From: Candidatus Bathyarchaeota archaeon
GTDB taxonomy: Archaea; Thermoproteota; CALKCG01; B24; JAGTQN01
Length of the DNA: 18,301 bases
Assembly (NCBI GenBank): GCA_018396395.1
Contig: JAGTQN010000007.1
Location: 1-18,301, forward strand
Reading direction: 5' to 3'
Position numbers and translations under genes: made by a program. The notes under the pieces are model-generated. The model searched no databases and was not told the origin of the DNA. It worked only from the letters and a program-made list of their open reading frames with translations. Each line of letters starts with the position of its first letter. Position 1 is the stretch's first letter. This document shows, one piece after another, positions 1 to 6,545 of this stretch.

Positions 1-337
1 AAGCCTAAGGAATAGCGTCTTTCTGGAGCTAGCGTACCGCATAGCCCGAGAAACGAGCTTGGATCCAAGGTTCCGCGGTCCTAGAAAGCGAAGGAAGCGA
101 GGGCAAGGATGGGCGCCTTCGTGCTTACCTACCTTTTTGGAGAGGATGAAACGATTGACCAGCACTACGGAGGAGGAGGCCGAAATCAAGGAAGATAGCT
201 CCCGTAGGCCCATCGATCTTAAGGTATGGGAGCTACTCCTCAGTGCTCTTGAAGAGAGGAGTGTGGATAGAGCCATTGAGTTGTTTTTAGCCGCCAGGCT
301 ACTCAAAATCGTTAGTGAGGAGCAGTCTTCTTACTGA
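1..337 (+). CDS. C-terminal part of an unrecognised protein (5' end outside window)
   Basis: The frame is open from base 2 to the TGA at 335-337 and gives about 111 residues; the gene enters from the left. I do not recognise the family. The visible part has a basic stretch (RGPRKRRKRG) followed by an acidic linker (TEEEAEIKED) and a C-terminal helix-rich segment beginning near KVWELLLSALEERSVDRAIE. No membrane segment or catalytic motif is seen. The first in-frame start inside the window is the TTG at 59, but continuous coding before it argues that this is a fragment. The end overlaps by 26 bases the convergent 3' end of the broken integrase at 312. It may be a gene of the same degraded element or the neighbouring chromosome. 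Confidence 0.45.
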   Translation, partial: SLRNSVFLELAYRIARETSLDPRFRGPRKRRKRGQGWAPSCLPTFLERMKRLTSTTEEEAEIKEDSSRRPIDLKVWELLLSALEERSVDRAIELFLAARLLKIVSEEQSSY

Positions 338-1258
338 ATGCTTCCAGGTAGTTCGCATACTTAATATAGTGCTGGTCTGCTTGGCTTCTGAGAAACATAT
401 AGTGAATTCCTCCTACAGTCCTCGTTTTGCGGCCATTTATGAAGTCAGCAACCGTCTCAGGTATTCCGGATACGAGCATCTTATTGTAAACAAACTTCCT
501 GCGTACTTAGGCTTGATTAGATCTCTATGCGTCCTCAGGAAGCTTAGCACGGCGCTCTTCGTCAGCCTAACGCCCCTTTCCCTCTCCTCAAGGTCCCTGA
601 TCATATCTGCCGTTTCCCTTCTCATATAGGCATAGAATGCATACTTAGTTCCCCTTTCTATACCTAGCAGGTACCTATAGAATCCTCTGGCGCCCCAGTT
701 TCGCCATAAGCAACTTCCTGAGGCCTCCCTGGCTCGAAGCTATTCAGCATATACAGGGCGTGCTCCAGCCTCATACCGCCATCCAAGATTATCAGGTATA
801 GAATCCCGTATTTAGGCGGATATCCTGCGAGCCTTCTGAAGGTTTCGACCACATCCTCTTCCGTGGGCTCTCGATAGTCTATGGAAGTTCTAACCCTAGG
901 TATGGACTTCTGGAGCCCCTCGATGAAAGGTTCAGGATAGCCCTCGACGATTTGATAGAACTTGAGGAGGTTTCTTAGGACCCTGTCAAGATGATGCCTT
1001 CCCCTCTTGCATCCTTCAAAAAGCCCGACTACATCCTCAGGCTTCGATATCTCGCGAACATATTTATCCAGATACAAAGTGCATTCTTTTATGTACTCTA
1101 GGCCCTTATTTGTTGGCTTCCATGAATTTAATGAACCTTTCCTTAACATCCCTGTCCCATCTCACGGAGCCCTCAGCCATGGCATTCGCCAGGGGTGCGT
1201 TAGCAAGGATCTTCTTAGCAAGCTTGTAGGCCCTGATAATTTTATCTATGGCTTGATA
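312..1258 (-). pseudogene. Degraded archaeal (SSV-type) tyrosine recombinase/integrase, three frameshifts
   Basis: Read on the minus strand, three consecutive frames must be joined to recover one integrase. The N-terminal part (about 1258-1105, containing GSVRWDRDVKERFIKFMEANK... cut by a TAA) passes into the frame starting at 1149 (LEYIKECTLYLDKYVREIS, then CKRGRHHLDRVLRNLLKFY). That frame carries the first catalytic arginine in DGGMRLEHALYML and stops at 664. A second shift near 690-705 restores GFYRYLLGIERGTKYAFYAY. A third shift near 500, where one missing base would restore KYARKFVYNKM, leads to VADFINGR, GGIHYMFLRSQADQHYIKY and the stop at 312. The archaeal K-x-x-R signature and the C-terminal tyrosine region are therefore recognisable although split. 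The N-terminal boundary is approximate. With three shifts it should be inactive unless the assembly has errors. It lies beside a tRNA-derived att remnant. Confidence 0.85.
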
Positions 1259-1278
1259 GCAATTTCTAAATAGATAGA

Positions 1279-1450
1279 TTTTATATAGTCGTTTCTGATG
1301 TCCTTTCTAGGACACGCCCGATATGTGGCTGAAAAGGCTTAAAGCCGAATGGGCACGGCATGATATGAAACTCCCAATGTGCCGTCCTTTACCGTTGGCG
1401 GCGAAAGCCCTCGTGAGAGGGAAGGGATGAACATCTATGAATCCCACAAT
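1279..1450 (+). other. Gene-free stretch with hairpins; possible structured RNA remnant
   Basis: No convincing protein lies between the integrase remnant and 1715. A TATA-like TTTATATA sits near 1279-1286. Downstream is a hairpin with 6-bp arms (TGTCCT 1299-1304 / AGGACA 1309-1314). Two adjacent small stems follow, closed by GNRA-type loops: GGC-GAAA-GCC at about 1400-1409, and CCCTC-GTGA-GAGGG at 1408-1421 (they share bases and cannot both form fully). A 37-codon frame (1323-1436, ending KALVRGKG) overlaps these stems and could be the tail of a decayed transposon gene. I cannot assign an RNA family. Confidence 0.25.
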
Positions 1451-1564
1451 GGTCATCTGTACTGCCATCTCTGCTTTGGAGGGCGATAGGGATACCGATG
1501 GACATAAACCTATAACCTTCTCTCCCTACCTTCGTCTTTGCACCTTATGAAACTCCAGGCCCTT

Positions 1565-1590
1565 TGGGACAGTCCTGGGACAGTCCCAGG
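1565..1590. repeat. 11-bp tandem repeat overlapping a perfect palindrome
   Basis: TGGGACAGTCC occurs twice head to tail (1565-1575 and 1576-1586). The second copy forms a perfect inverted repeat, CCTGGGAC (1574-1581), one A, GTCCCAGG (1583-1590), followed by six A residues. It sits 40 bases from the tRNA-derived att remnant. It could be a recombinase or regulator binding site, or chance; the sequence does not decide. Confidence 0.4.
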
Positions 1591-1628
1591 AAAAAAGCCT
1601 GAAAAACAGCCTCTTTTTCGATTTTAGA

Positions 1629-1650
1629 GTGCTCCGGGTGGATTTGAACG
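1629..1650 (-). other. Remnant of tRNA-Glu 3' end: candidate attachment site (att)
   Basis: These 22 bases match the 3' end of the tRNA-Glu gene at 4161-4182 in the same orientation: GTGCTCCGGG is identical, then one substitution and one missing G, then GATTTGAAC. The match covers the acceptor 3' strand and half of the T arm, but the rest of a tRNA is absent and the encoded CCA is changed. A truncated same-orientation tRNA 3' end downstream of an intact tRNA is what integration of a tRNA-targeting tyrosine recombinase leaves behind. The segment between the two copies is clearly more AT-rich than the surrounding chromosome. Confidence 0.6.
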
Positions 1651-1672
1651 AATAATGGTATAAATCGCTCAT

Positions 1673-1682
1673 CTATAAAAAG
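1673..1682 (+). promoter_or_regulatory. TATA box of the CofE-like gene
   Basis: CTATAAAAAG ends 32 bases before the ATG at 1715. At the usual archaeal spacing transcription would begin about ten bases before the start codon, giving a very short leader; no Shine-Dalgarno sequence is visible there. A second TATA-like GGTATAAATC lies at 1657-1666. Confidence 0.5.
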
Positions 1683-1714
1683 CTTATTTTCCTATTTTTT
1701 CCAAAGTTGGTACT

Positions 1715-2638
1715 ATGAAGAAGATAGAAGTTTATGGATTAAAGATATGCGAGGACATTAATTCTGAAACCGACCTCCCAAAGTTAATAGTCAAGGAAGC
1801 TGAAAGGCAGGCATATGGAATAAAGGAAAATGACGTGATTGTCATAACATCAAAAATAGTTTCTAAAGCTGAGGGCAGATTTTATAGGCTCTCAGATGTA
1901 CATCCTTCAAGGAAATCTTATATTTTATCCAAGATTTTTAAGAGGGATGCAAGAGAAATAGAGTTAATTTTGCATAATAGTGATGGTATAGAATTTATAA
2001 TACCGATTGAGAAGTTAGCCCGAAAGTATGGTAAGTTGTTTAGAAGTTATGTCTCTAATGAAGAAGTTGCAAGAAGTTTGCTTAGGAAAGATCCTTATAT
2101 CTTCATGACTAGTGTAGGCGGAATGCTATTAACAGATGCAGGACTTGATTTTTCAAACTCCCCTTCAGGCAATTGCACTTTACCTCCAAAGGATCCTGAT
2201 GAATCAGCGAGGAAAATAAGATACAGCATAAGAGAGTTGACAGGTAAAGATGTTGCTGTTTTCATTACAGATACTGAATGGAAGCTTGACAAGTTTGGCA
2301 CAGTTGACATAGCCATAGGATCTTCAGGCATAGATCCGATTTCAAGAAAATTTGGTGCAAAAGATTTGTATGGAAAACCAAAGTTTGGAGGAGTTGATAA
2401 TTTAACAGACTTACTTTCCGCATCAGCTAATCTACTTTTTTGTCAAACAGATGAATCAATACCAATAGCAATTTTAAGAGGCTTTGAGTATGAAAGAAGG
2501 GAAAAAGGGATAAAGGATGTAACTTATTTAAGGAAAGTGCCTAGAAGAGTTCTTAGGATGCTAATATTGGAAAACATCAAGTTTAGACTCCTTTGTATTT
2601 TATTTAACTTAAAGCCTTTGCGAAGAGAAGGAGAATGA
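1715..2638 (+). CDS. CofE-like gamma-glutamyl ligase family protein (divergent)
   Basis: CofE adds glutamate to F420-0 using GTP. This 307-residue protein has the family landmarks: NDVIVITSKIVSKAEGR (39-55), GMLLTDAGLDFSNS (136-149), LPPKDPDESARKIR (156-169), then VDIAIGSSGIDP (197-208), KDLYGKPKFGGVDNLTDLL (216-234) and IPIAILRGFEYER (249-261). It is longer than typical CofE (about 250 residues): there is an extra basic stretch around residues 58-125 and a basic C-terminal tail after 262. The active-site loop usually reading DTFGRPWR is DTEWKLDKFG (186-195), so F420-0 need not be its substrate. It is AT-rich (one sampled 60-base line is 32% G+C against about 47% in a neighbouring gene) and lies inside the tRNA-bounded segment, which suggests transfer. 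The ATG follows a TATA box directly. Family membership is fairly sure, substrate unknown. Confidence 0.8.
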   Translation: MKKIEVYGLKICEDINSETDLPKLIVKEAERQAYGIKENDVIVITSKIVSKAEGRFYRLSDVHPSRKSYILSKIFKRDAREIELILHNSDGIEFIIPIEKLARKYGKLFRSYVSNEEVARSLLRKDPYIFMTSVGGMLLTDAGLDFSNSPSGNCTLPPKDPDESARKIRYSIRELTGKDVAVFITDTEWKLDKFGTVDIAIGSSGIDPISRKFGAKDLYGKPKFGGVDNLTDLLSASANLLFCQTDESIPIAILRGFEYERREKGIKDVTYLRKVPRRVLRMLILENIKFRLLCILFNLKPLRREGE

Positions 2639-2910
2639 AATAAATTTTCTTTAAAAGTAATTTTACAAATGTTTGCATTTTCCTTTAAGCTCTTCAAATT
2701 GTTTTTCTTCTTATTTTAGCCGCTTTCTTACATTCTTTTTATCTTTGAAAAATCAACAGATTGGACAGAACTTGCTGTAATGCCCTTTCCATTCCCATCG
2801 GCTTTTTGCTTTCTCAACCATAATTATCATTTATTAGATTGATTGTGATTAATGACATAAAGTTGCTAGAGCTACATCAAAAAGAGCGCTGCATTTTAAT
2901 AATTCAAGTT
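2639..2910. other. AT-rich gap between convergent genes
   Basis: This spacer lies between the convergent 3' ends of the CofE-like gene and the gene ending at 2911. It is T-rich on the plus strand just after the stop (for example TTTTTCTTCTTATTTT around 2701-2717), which is suitable for archaeal termination. I see no convincing reading frame, RNA gene or long repeat. Confidence 0.4.
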
Positions 2911-4110
2911 TTAGAGCTTTAGATATCCATCAGGAATTATAGAAGTCGCCAGCATTACCATGTTTATGTCATGGTGTTTCCTCCAACTTTCGCACCCTTT
3001 ATTTTTAAGCCAAAATTTCTGAATTTTATTGGCAAGTGGAACGTATTGAAATAAATCTTCAATTAACGATTTTGAGTGTTTATCAAAGAGATTTTGCCTT
3101 TGACCCATCAACATTTTCAACCTTTCAACGGCCCTTAAGCCAATTGATAAACCAAATTCTCTGAAAGCAAGCCTATAGCTCGCTGGAAGTTCCAGTTGAT
3201 CTTCTAAAACATAGGCTTCCAAGCTTTCCTCCGAGCATTTCAATAAGTTATTAACAAGTTGAGAGTTGAAGTATTTGTTTGGAATTAGCTGAGATGCTTT
3301 ATAAGCGTTGCAAAGAAGTTCACCAATTCCAAGCGGGTCAGAGGTGTTCAACTCCATCCCTTCACACATGCTAATTAATTCATTTATCTCGTGATCAAGG
3401 TTTATACTGGAATCTTTTGAAGCGTTTAATTGAAGGTCAACGTAGGCTATGAGACCATCCAATGGGTCATGCTGACCCATAGCATGAACGAGCGGGTAGG
3501 AAAGGTCTATGCTCATCTTCCAGTACATTCGCTTTTTTCCAGAAGATATGGAATAGACAAAAGCTGAATGCGCAGTCTTTGCAAGCTCTACCGCCCAAAT
3601 GTTGTAAACGGGATTGCCTGTTGTCCTGCTTACTCTATTCAAAGCGTGCATCCACTTTGTGAGATAATGATAGTACTGTCCATCCCTCTCCCATTCTAAC
3701 ACTTCATCAAAGGGTTCGTTAGGTTTTCTTTCGTTCAGTTTTTTACCTATCCTTAGTCCGCCTTTTGTGGGATGCCTCTCACCCTCCTCCTCGCTTAGTC
3801 CGCTAATCCAACCCTTCCTTCCATCATCTTCCCGATGCCGGCCGAGCGTATGATGAACTTGGTTAACCAGATCTAAAGCCAGATTCATATATCTATTCGC
3901 ACCGGTCAGACGGTAAAGCTCGATGAAGTTGCAAATGGCAAAGGCATCAGTCCACAAATAGCGACGTTTAGGCTTACTCGATGAAAGACCAGTCTGAAAA
4001 GCAAAATCTTCCATCATTTCTTCAGCTAATTGAAAAGACTCTCGCATCCTTTTCCTCCCAATCTCTATTTTATGAACTAGAAGGTCATTGATGAAAGCCT
4101 TATAAAGCAT
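2911..4110 (-). CDS. Conserved protein of unknown function, likely alpha/alpha-toroid
   Basis: This 399-residue protein is almost all helical with no signal peptide or membrane segment. It has several motif-like blocks: RRYLWTDAFAICNFIELYR (about 49-67), VHHTLGRHREDDGRKGWISG, LSEEEGERHPTKGGLRIGK, EWERDGQYYHYLTKWMHALN, RMYWKMSIDLSYPLVHAMGQ and HDPLDGLIAYVDLQ. These blocks, rich in W, H, D, Y and R, look like the inner face of a six-hairpin (alpha/alpha) barrel, as in glycosidases or similar enzymes, but I cannot assign a reaction. Similar blocks are known to me only from uncharacterised proteins. The start is supported by GGAGGGG six bases before the ATG at 4110. The gene is AT-rich like the CofE-like gene and ends the element next to the tRNA; it is probably cargo acquired with it. 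Confidence 0.75.
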   Translation of the reverse strand: MLYKAFINDLLVHKIEIGRKRMRESFQLAEEMMEDFAFQTGLSSSKPKRRYLWTDAFAICNFIELYRLTGANRYMNLALDLVNQVHHTLGRHREDDGRKGWISGLSEEEGERHPTKGGLRIGKKLNERKPNEPFDEVLEWERDGQYYHYLTKWMHALNRVSRTTGNPVYNIWAVELAKTAHSAFVYSISSGKKRMYWKMSIDLSYPLVHAMGQHDPLDGLIAYVDLQLNASKDSSINLDHEINELISMCEGMELNTSDPLGIGELLCNAYKASQLIPNKYFNSQLVNNLLKCSEESLEAYVLEDQLELPASYRLAFREFGLSIGLRAVERLKMLMGQRQNLFDKHSKSLIEDLFQYVPLANKIQKFWLKNKGCESWRKHHDINMVMLATSIIPDGYLKL

Positions 4111-4217
4111 GGGGAGCCCCTCCTCAGCCTACAATTCCTGGATGAAGGATGAATATTGTGGTGCTCCGGGCGGGATTTGAACCCGCGACCTCTGGCTCGA
4201 AAGGCCAGAATACTTCT

Positions 4218-4235
4218 CCGGCGTTTTTAGCGAAA
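4218..4235 (-). other. Putative tRNA intron 2 (D loop)
   Basis: TTTCGCTAAAAACGCCGG is inserted in the D loop. Its removal leaves an 11-base loop containing the conserved GG. CCGG and GTTT on the left can pair with AAAC and CCGG on the right. Confidence 0.5.
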
Positions 4236-4246
4236 CCGGGCTATAC

Positions 4247-4278
4247 TCGACGAAGGCCAGGCTCCTTCTGGACTTCTC
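4247..4278 (-). other. Putative tRNA intron 1 (near positions 9/10)
   Basis: This is a 32-base insertion between acceptor and D stem. Its interior forms a 9-bp hairpin with one mismatch (GAAGTCCAG against CTGGCCTTC). The flanking AG repeats make the cut sites uncertain by two bases. Confidence 0.6.
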
Positions 4279-4305
4279 TACCGGAGCCTCCAGAGCGTTT
4301 CATAA

Positions 4306-4314
4306 ATTATAAGC
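4306..4314 (-). promoter_or_regulatory. TATA box of the tRNA-Glu gene
   Basis: On the minus strand CTTATAATT lies 19-27 bases upstream of the mature tRNA 5' end, the spacing expected for an archaeal tRNA promoter with initiation close to the 5' end. Confidence 0.5.
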
Positions 4315-4394
4315 TCTTCTTTATTTACTTTTCACTTTCGTTTAAGACCAAGGCCCTTACTCATAGTGCTCATTTTTCCATAAGAAGTATATTT

Positions 4395-4476
4395 CGCTCT
4401 TAATCATGGGATTTTTGGTGTCCATCAGATCCATGGAGGGGCTTCCCATCGCCAACAAACTTCCTGATTAAGAGCG
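4395..4476. repeat. 82-base element with perfect 12-bp inverted ends
   Basis: CGCTCTTAATCA (4395-4406) is the exact reverse complement of TGATTAAGAGCG (4465-4476). Inside, ATGGGA (4406-4411) and TCCCAT (4444-4449) also pair, so the whole unit could fold as one long stem-loop. TATTT occurs just left (4390-4394) and one base beyond the right end (4478-4482), which resembles a target duplication. It lies immediately downstream of the CdvB-like gene. It could be a terminator-like hairpin, a small RNA, or a miniature inverted-repeat element. Confidence 0.6.
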
Positions 4477-4489
4477 TTATTTTATATCA

Positions 4490-5113
4490 TTACTTCCTTG
4501 GAGTCTCTGGGATTCTTCTATCGATTGCCTGAAGTTCTGGAAACCTTTCTTGGATTCTCTGTTCAGCTATGGCAGAAGCCTCTTCAAGGATTCGATTGGC
4601 CTCCGTGGAGGCTATCACCTCGGAACCTGGTGCGATGCTTTCCCCTATTTCGAGAACCATGCTATTCAGATCCTCATCAACGCTATCAAGTTCCCTTGAA
4701 ACCTCGGGGATTATTCCCGAAAGTTGCTTGCTCAGACTTCCTACGACTTCCCTTAAGGGCTTTACCATAATCGTAATGTCTCCATAATCCAATATTGTTT
4801 CAAGCCTAAGGGTCACTTGTTCCAAGGCGTAATGGGCCCTCATGATTGCCTTAGAAACCTTCCTAAGCTCGGCGCACTCATTGGCGTATAAAGCTGCCCT
4901 CTGGTTATCCCCCAAAGCCCTTGATTGGGAGCACTTTTGGAAGAGTTCCTTATCCCTAGCCTCCATCTGAGCAATCCTTTCCGCAAGCCTCGTTTCCTGA
5001 ACCTTCAGCTTGTAGAGGACATCACTGACTTTTCTTCGCAGAGGCTTCCTGTTGAAGATATGCCCTCCCTTATCCCAATGCTTGATGGCCAAACTTCTCC
5101 CACAGGCCTTCAA
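4490..5113 (-). CDS. ESCRT-III/Snf7-family protein (CdvB paralog)
   Basis: Archaeal CdvB-family proteins form membrane-remodelling filaments in cell division. This 207-residue product is helical and charged. It follows the Snf7-core pattern: a basic first helix (RKPLRRKVSDVLYKLKVQE), a second long helix with many Ala/Glu (ALGDNQRAALYANECAELRK), then RAHYALEQVTLRLETILDYGD, a PLREVVGSLSKQLSG segment and the acidic SVDEDLNSMVLEIG helix. After that comes a short tail with ERFPELQ and a basic proline-containing end, and no C-terminal winged helix, so it resembles CdvB1/B2-type paralogs rather than full CdvB. No CdvA or CdvC/Vps4 lies nearby. The start is a TTG at 5113 just after an in-frame TGA; a second TTG at 5092 preceded by GGGAG is possible. 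Confidence 0.82.
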   Translation of the reverse strand: MKACGRSLAIKHWDKGGHIFNRKPLRRKVSDVLYKLKVQETRLAERIAQMEARDKELFQKCSQSRALGDNQRAALYANECAELRKVSKAIMRAHYALEQVTLRLETILDYGDITIMVKPLREVVGSLSKQLSGIIPEVSRELDSVDEDLNSMVLEIGESIAPGSEVIASTEANRILEEASAIAEQRIQERFPELQAIDRRIPETPRK

Positions 5114-5267
5114 AGGAGTTCAATTGCTTAAGGCTAATGAAAAAATAGATGTTAAAAACTTCCTAGAAGCCAGGGCAAATGCATAGATTTTGTTAAAAAA
5201 AGTGATGCTCCGAAAAATTGGATGTTATTCTCGACAATACTTGCGTATTAAAGCTATCCTTTGAATT

Positions 5268-5362
5268 CTCCCTCTTTTTTATATGGAATTTCTCCTCCCT
5301 CTCCTCCTTCCTACTTCTTTCTTCTTCGCCACTGCCTCTACGTCTCCCTTCGCCTTCCGCCC
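5268..5362 (-). other. Polypurine tract (minus strand) downstream of the URO-D-like gene
   Basis: The plus strand is almost pure C/T (CTCCCTCTCCTCCTTCC and similar), so the transcript of the gene ending at 5394 would run into a long A/G stretch. The remaining 5114-5267 holds no gene I can support. Confidence 0.4.
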
Positions 5363-5393
5363 CTTATAAAAATCCTAAGATCCCTTTTATCTT

Positions 5394-6545
5394 TTATAGG
5401 TATCTCCTCAGGAACTCTAGGTAATAGCAGTAGTTCCCATACGATACGTCGGGAGGGACCTCATGGTCAAGGCTTGGTATATAGCCCCCCTCCCTCTTCA
5501 GGTAGGGAAGCTTCGATCCTATCTCCCTTTCTATGGCATCCTTTCCAAGGGCTAAAGCCCTTTTATCTATATTCCCTATAAGGACTAGACTTTTCCCATA
5601 CGATTTTCTAAGGGCTACGGCATCCATACCAGCCTGAACCTCCAGGGGATAAAGTCCTTTCACTCCAGCCTCAAGGAATACGGGAACGAGGGGAAGGATG
5701 TTTCCATCGCTATCCGTAAGGATCGTATCGATGCCGTAATGCCTCAAGAATTCCGTTAGCCTCATGTAGCCTGGCAGGAGGAATTCGCGGAAAAGCCTTG
5801 GAGAAATATGGGGGCCCTTTCTATATGCCATATCCTCCCAGATCGTTACACAGTCTATGCTGGATTTCAGAGCCTCTACAGCTGGCTTAAGGGTTTCTAT
5901 GAGAAAATCTGCCCAGAAGGTTTCCATTTCTTGAACGAGCTCCTGATCTCGGTAAAAAGCCTTCAGCCATGGGATTAATCCCATGAGCTGCCTTCCAAAA
6001 CCAAAGAAGCCAGGAACCCTTATCCTCGTAGGGAAAACCGTCGTAGCGTAGAATTCGAGGGCCTCATCGGACCATTCGAGGGGATACCTTCTCGGATCAT
6101 CGGCTTTGAAGCGTTCTTGGACCTTCCTCCAATCCTTCAGGTCCTTAACAGGCCATTCTATGAACTGGGGCATACCGAATTGTCGATCCTTGAAAACCCT
6201 TTTTTTGACGCCACCAGCGTCCACAAGGACAGTGAACTTCTCGTTTTCTTCTATGATCCGAGGACCGAACCTTGGGATGGGACCAAAGTCGATGGGTATC
6301 TCCTCCATCCTGTCTAGGATACTGAAGATCTTAGGTTGATAGCCTCCGAAGAGGCGATAGCAACCCACCGAAAGAAGCTCGCCCCGTATGAAGAGCTCCT
6401 CCCTTCCTATAGCCTCCTCAATTTCCATACCTTCCTTAAGCCATCGTAGGACAGTTTCGTCAGGAATGGCAACCCATTCATAGACTGGAAGGCGATCTGG
6501 CTCCTTGAAATGTGCCACAGCCCTGAAGCGTTCCCTAGGCGTCAT
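5394..6545 (-). CDS. Uroporphyrinogen decarboxylase (URO-D) superfamily protein
   Basis: From the ATG at 6545 the protein has 383 residues and starts MTPRERFRAVAHFKEPDRLPVYEW, the usual opening of this family. The frame stays open to 6686 but would then run into the divergent gene at 6669, and the extra 47 residues look non-homologous. It shows family traits of a TIM barrel: DCVTIWEDMAYRKGPHISPRLFREFLLPGY, ILTDSDGNILPLVP, GLYPLEVQAGMDAVALRK, LVLIGNIDKRALA, and the C-terminal DHEVPPDVSYGNYCYYLEFL. I do not see the His/Cys/Cys zinc site of MtaA/CmuA-type methyltransferases, nor haem-pathway neighbours, so a true haem decarboxylase is unlikely and the substrate is unknown. GGAGG lies 12 bases before the start and a TATA box about 50 bases upstream. 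Confidence 0.85.
   Translation of the reverse strand: MTPRERFRAVAHFKEPDRLPVYEWVAIPDETVLRWLKEGMEIEEAIGREELFIRGELLSVGCYRLFGGYQPKIFSILDRMEEIPIDFGPIPRFGPRIIEENEKFTVLVDAGGVKKRVFKDRQFGMPQFIEWPVKDLKDWRKVQERFKADDPRRYPLEWSDEALEFYATTVFPTRIRVPGFFGFGRQLMGLIPWLKAFYRDQELVQEMETFWADFLIETLKPAVEALKSSIDCVTIWEDMAYRKGPHISPRLFREFLLPGYMRLTEFLRHYGIDTILTDSDGNILPLVPVFLEAGVKGLYPLEVQAGMDAVALRKSYGKSLVLIGNIDKRALALGKDAIEREIGSKLPYLKREGGYIPSLDHEVPPDVSYGNYCYYLEFLRRYL

Larger units (their letters stand above)
4159..4287 (-). tRNA. tRNA-Glu(UUC) with one, probably two introns in the D arm; CCA encoded
   Basis: Read on the minus strand the 5' acceptor strand GCTCCGG (4287-4281) pairs with CCGGAGC (4169-4163), followed by A and an encoded CCA (4161-4159). 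The T arm is GCGGG-TTCAAAT-CCCGC. The anticodon stem CTGGC/GCCAG encloses CTTTCGA, with anticodon TTC at 4199-4201. Between the acceptor and the anticodon arm there are too many bases: about 32 extra after GCTCCGGTA (roughly 4278-4247), able to fold as GAAG-T-CCAG / CTGG-C-CTTC, and about 18 extra in the D loop (roughly 4235-4218). Removing both leaves GCTCCGGTA-GTATAGCCCGG-AGAAGTATT, a normal D arm. Exact splice points are ambiguous by a few bases and I could not verify a perfect bulge-helix-bulge. The second insertion could be an enlarged D loop instead. Confidence 0.85.

Noticed and set aside
1007..1273. 88-codon plus-strand frame
   Set aside because: It is opposite to the integrase remnant, which has clear family similarity; no similarity or ribosome site for this frame.
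4149..4403. 84-codon frame over the tRNA
   Set aside because: It lies entirely across the tRNA-Glu gene and its promoter; the apparent protein (GFEPATSGSKGQNT...) is the familiar translation of a tRNA T arm.
5218..5581. Plus-strand frames across the pyrimidine tract
   Set aside because: Their Ser/Pro/Leu-rich low-complexity products come from the C/T-rich strand and the antisense of the URO-D-like gene.
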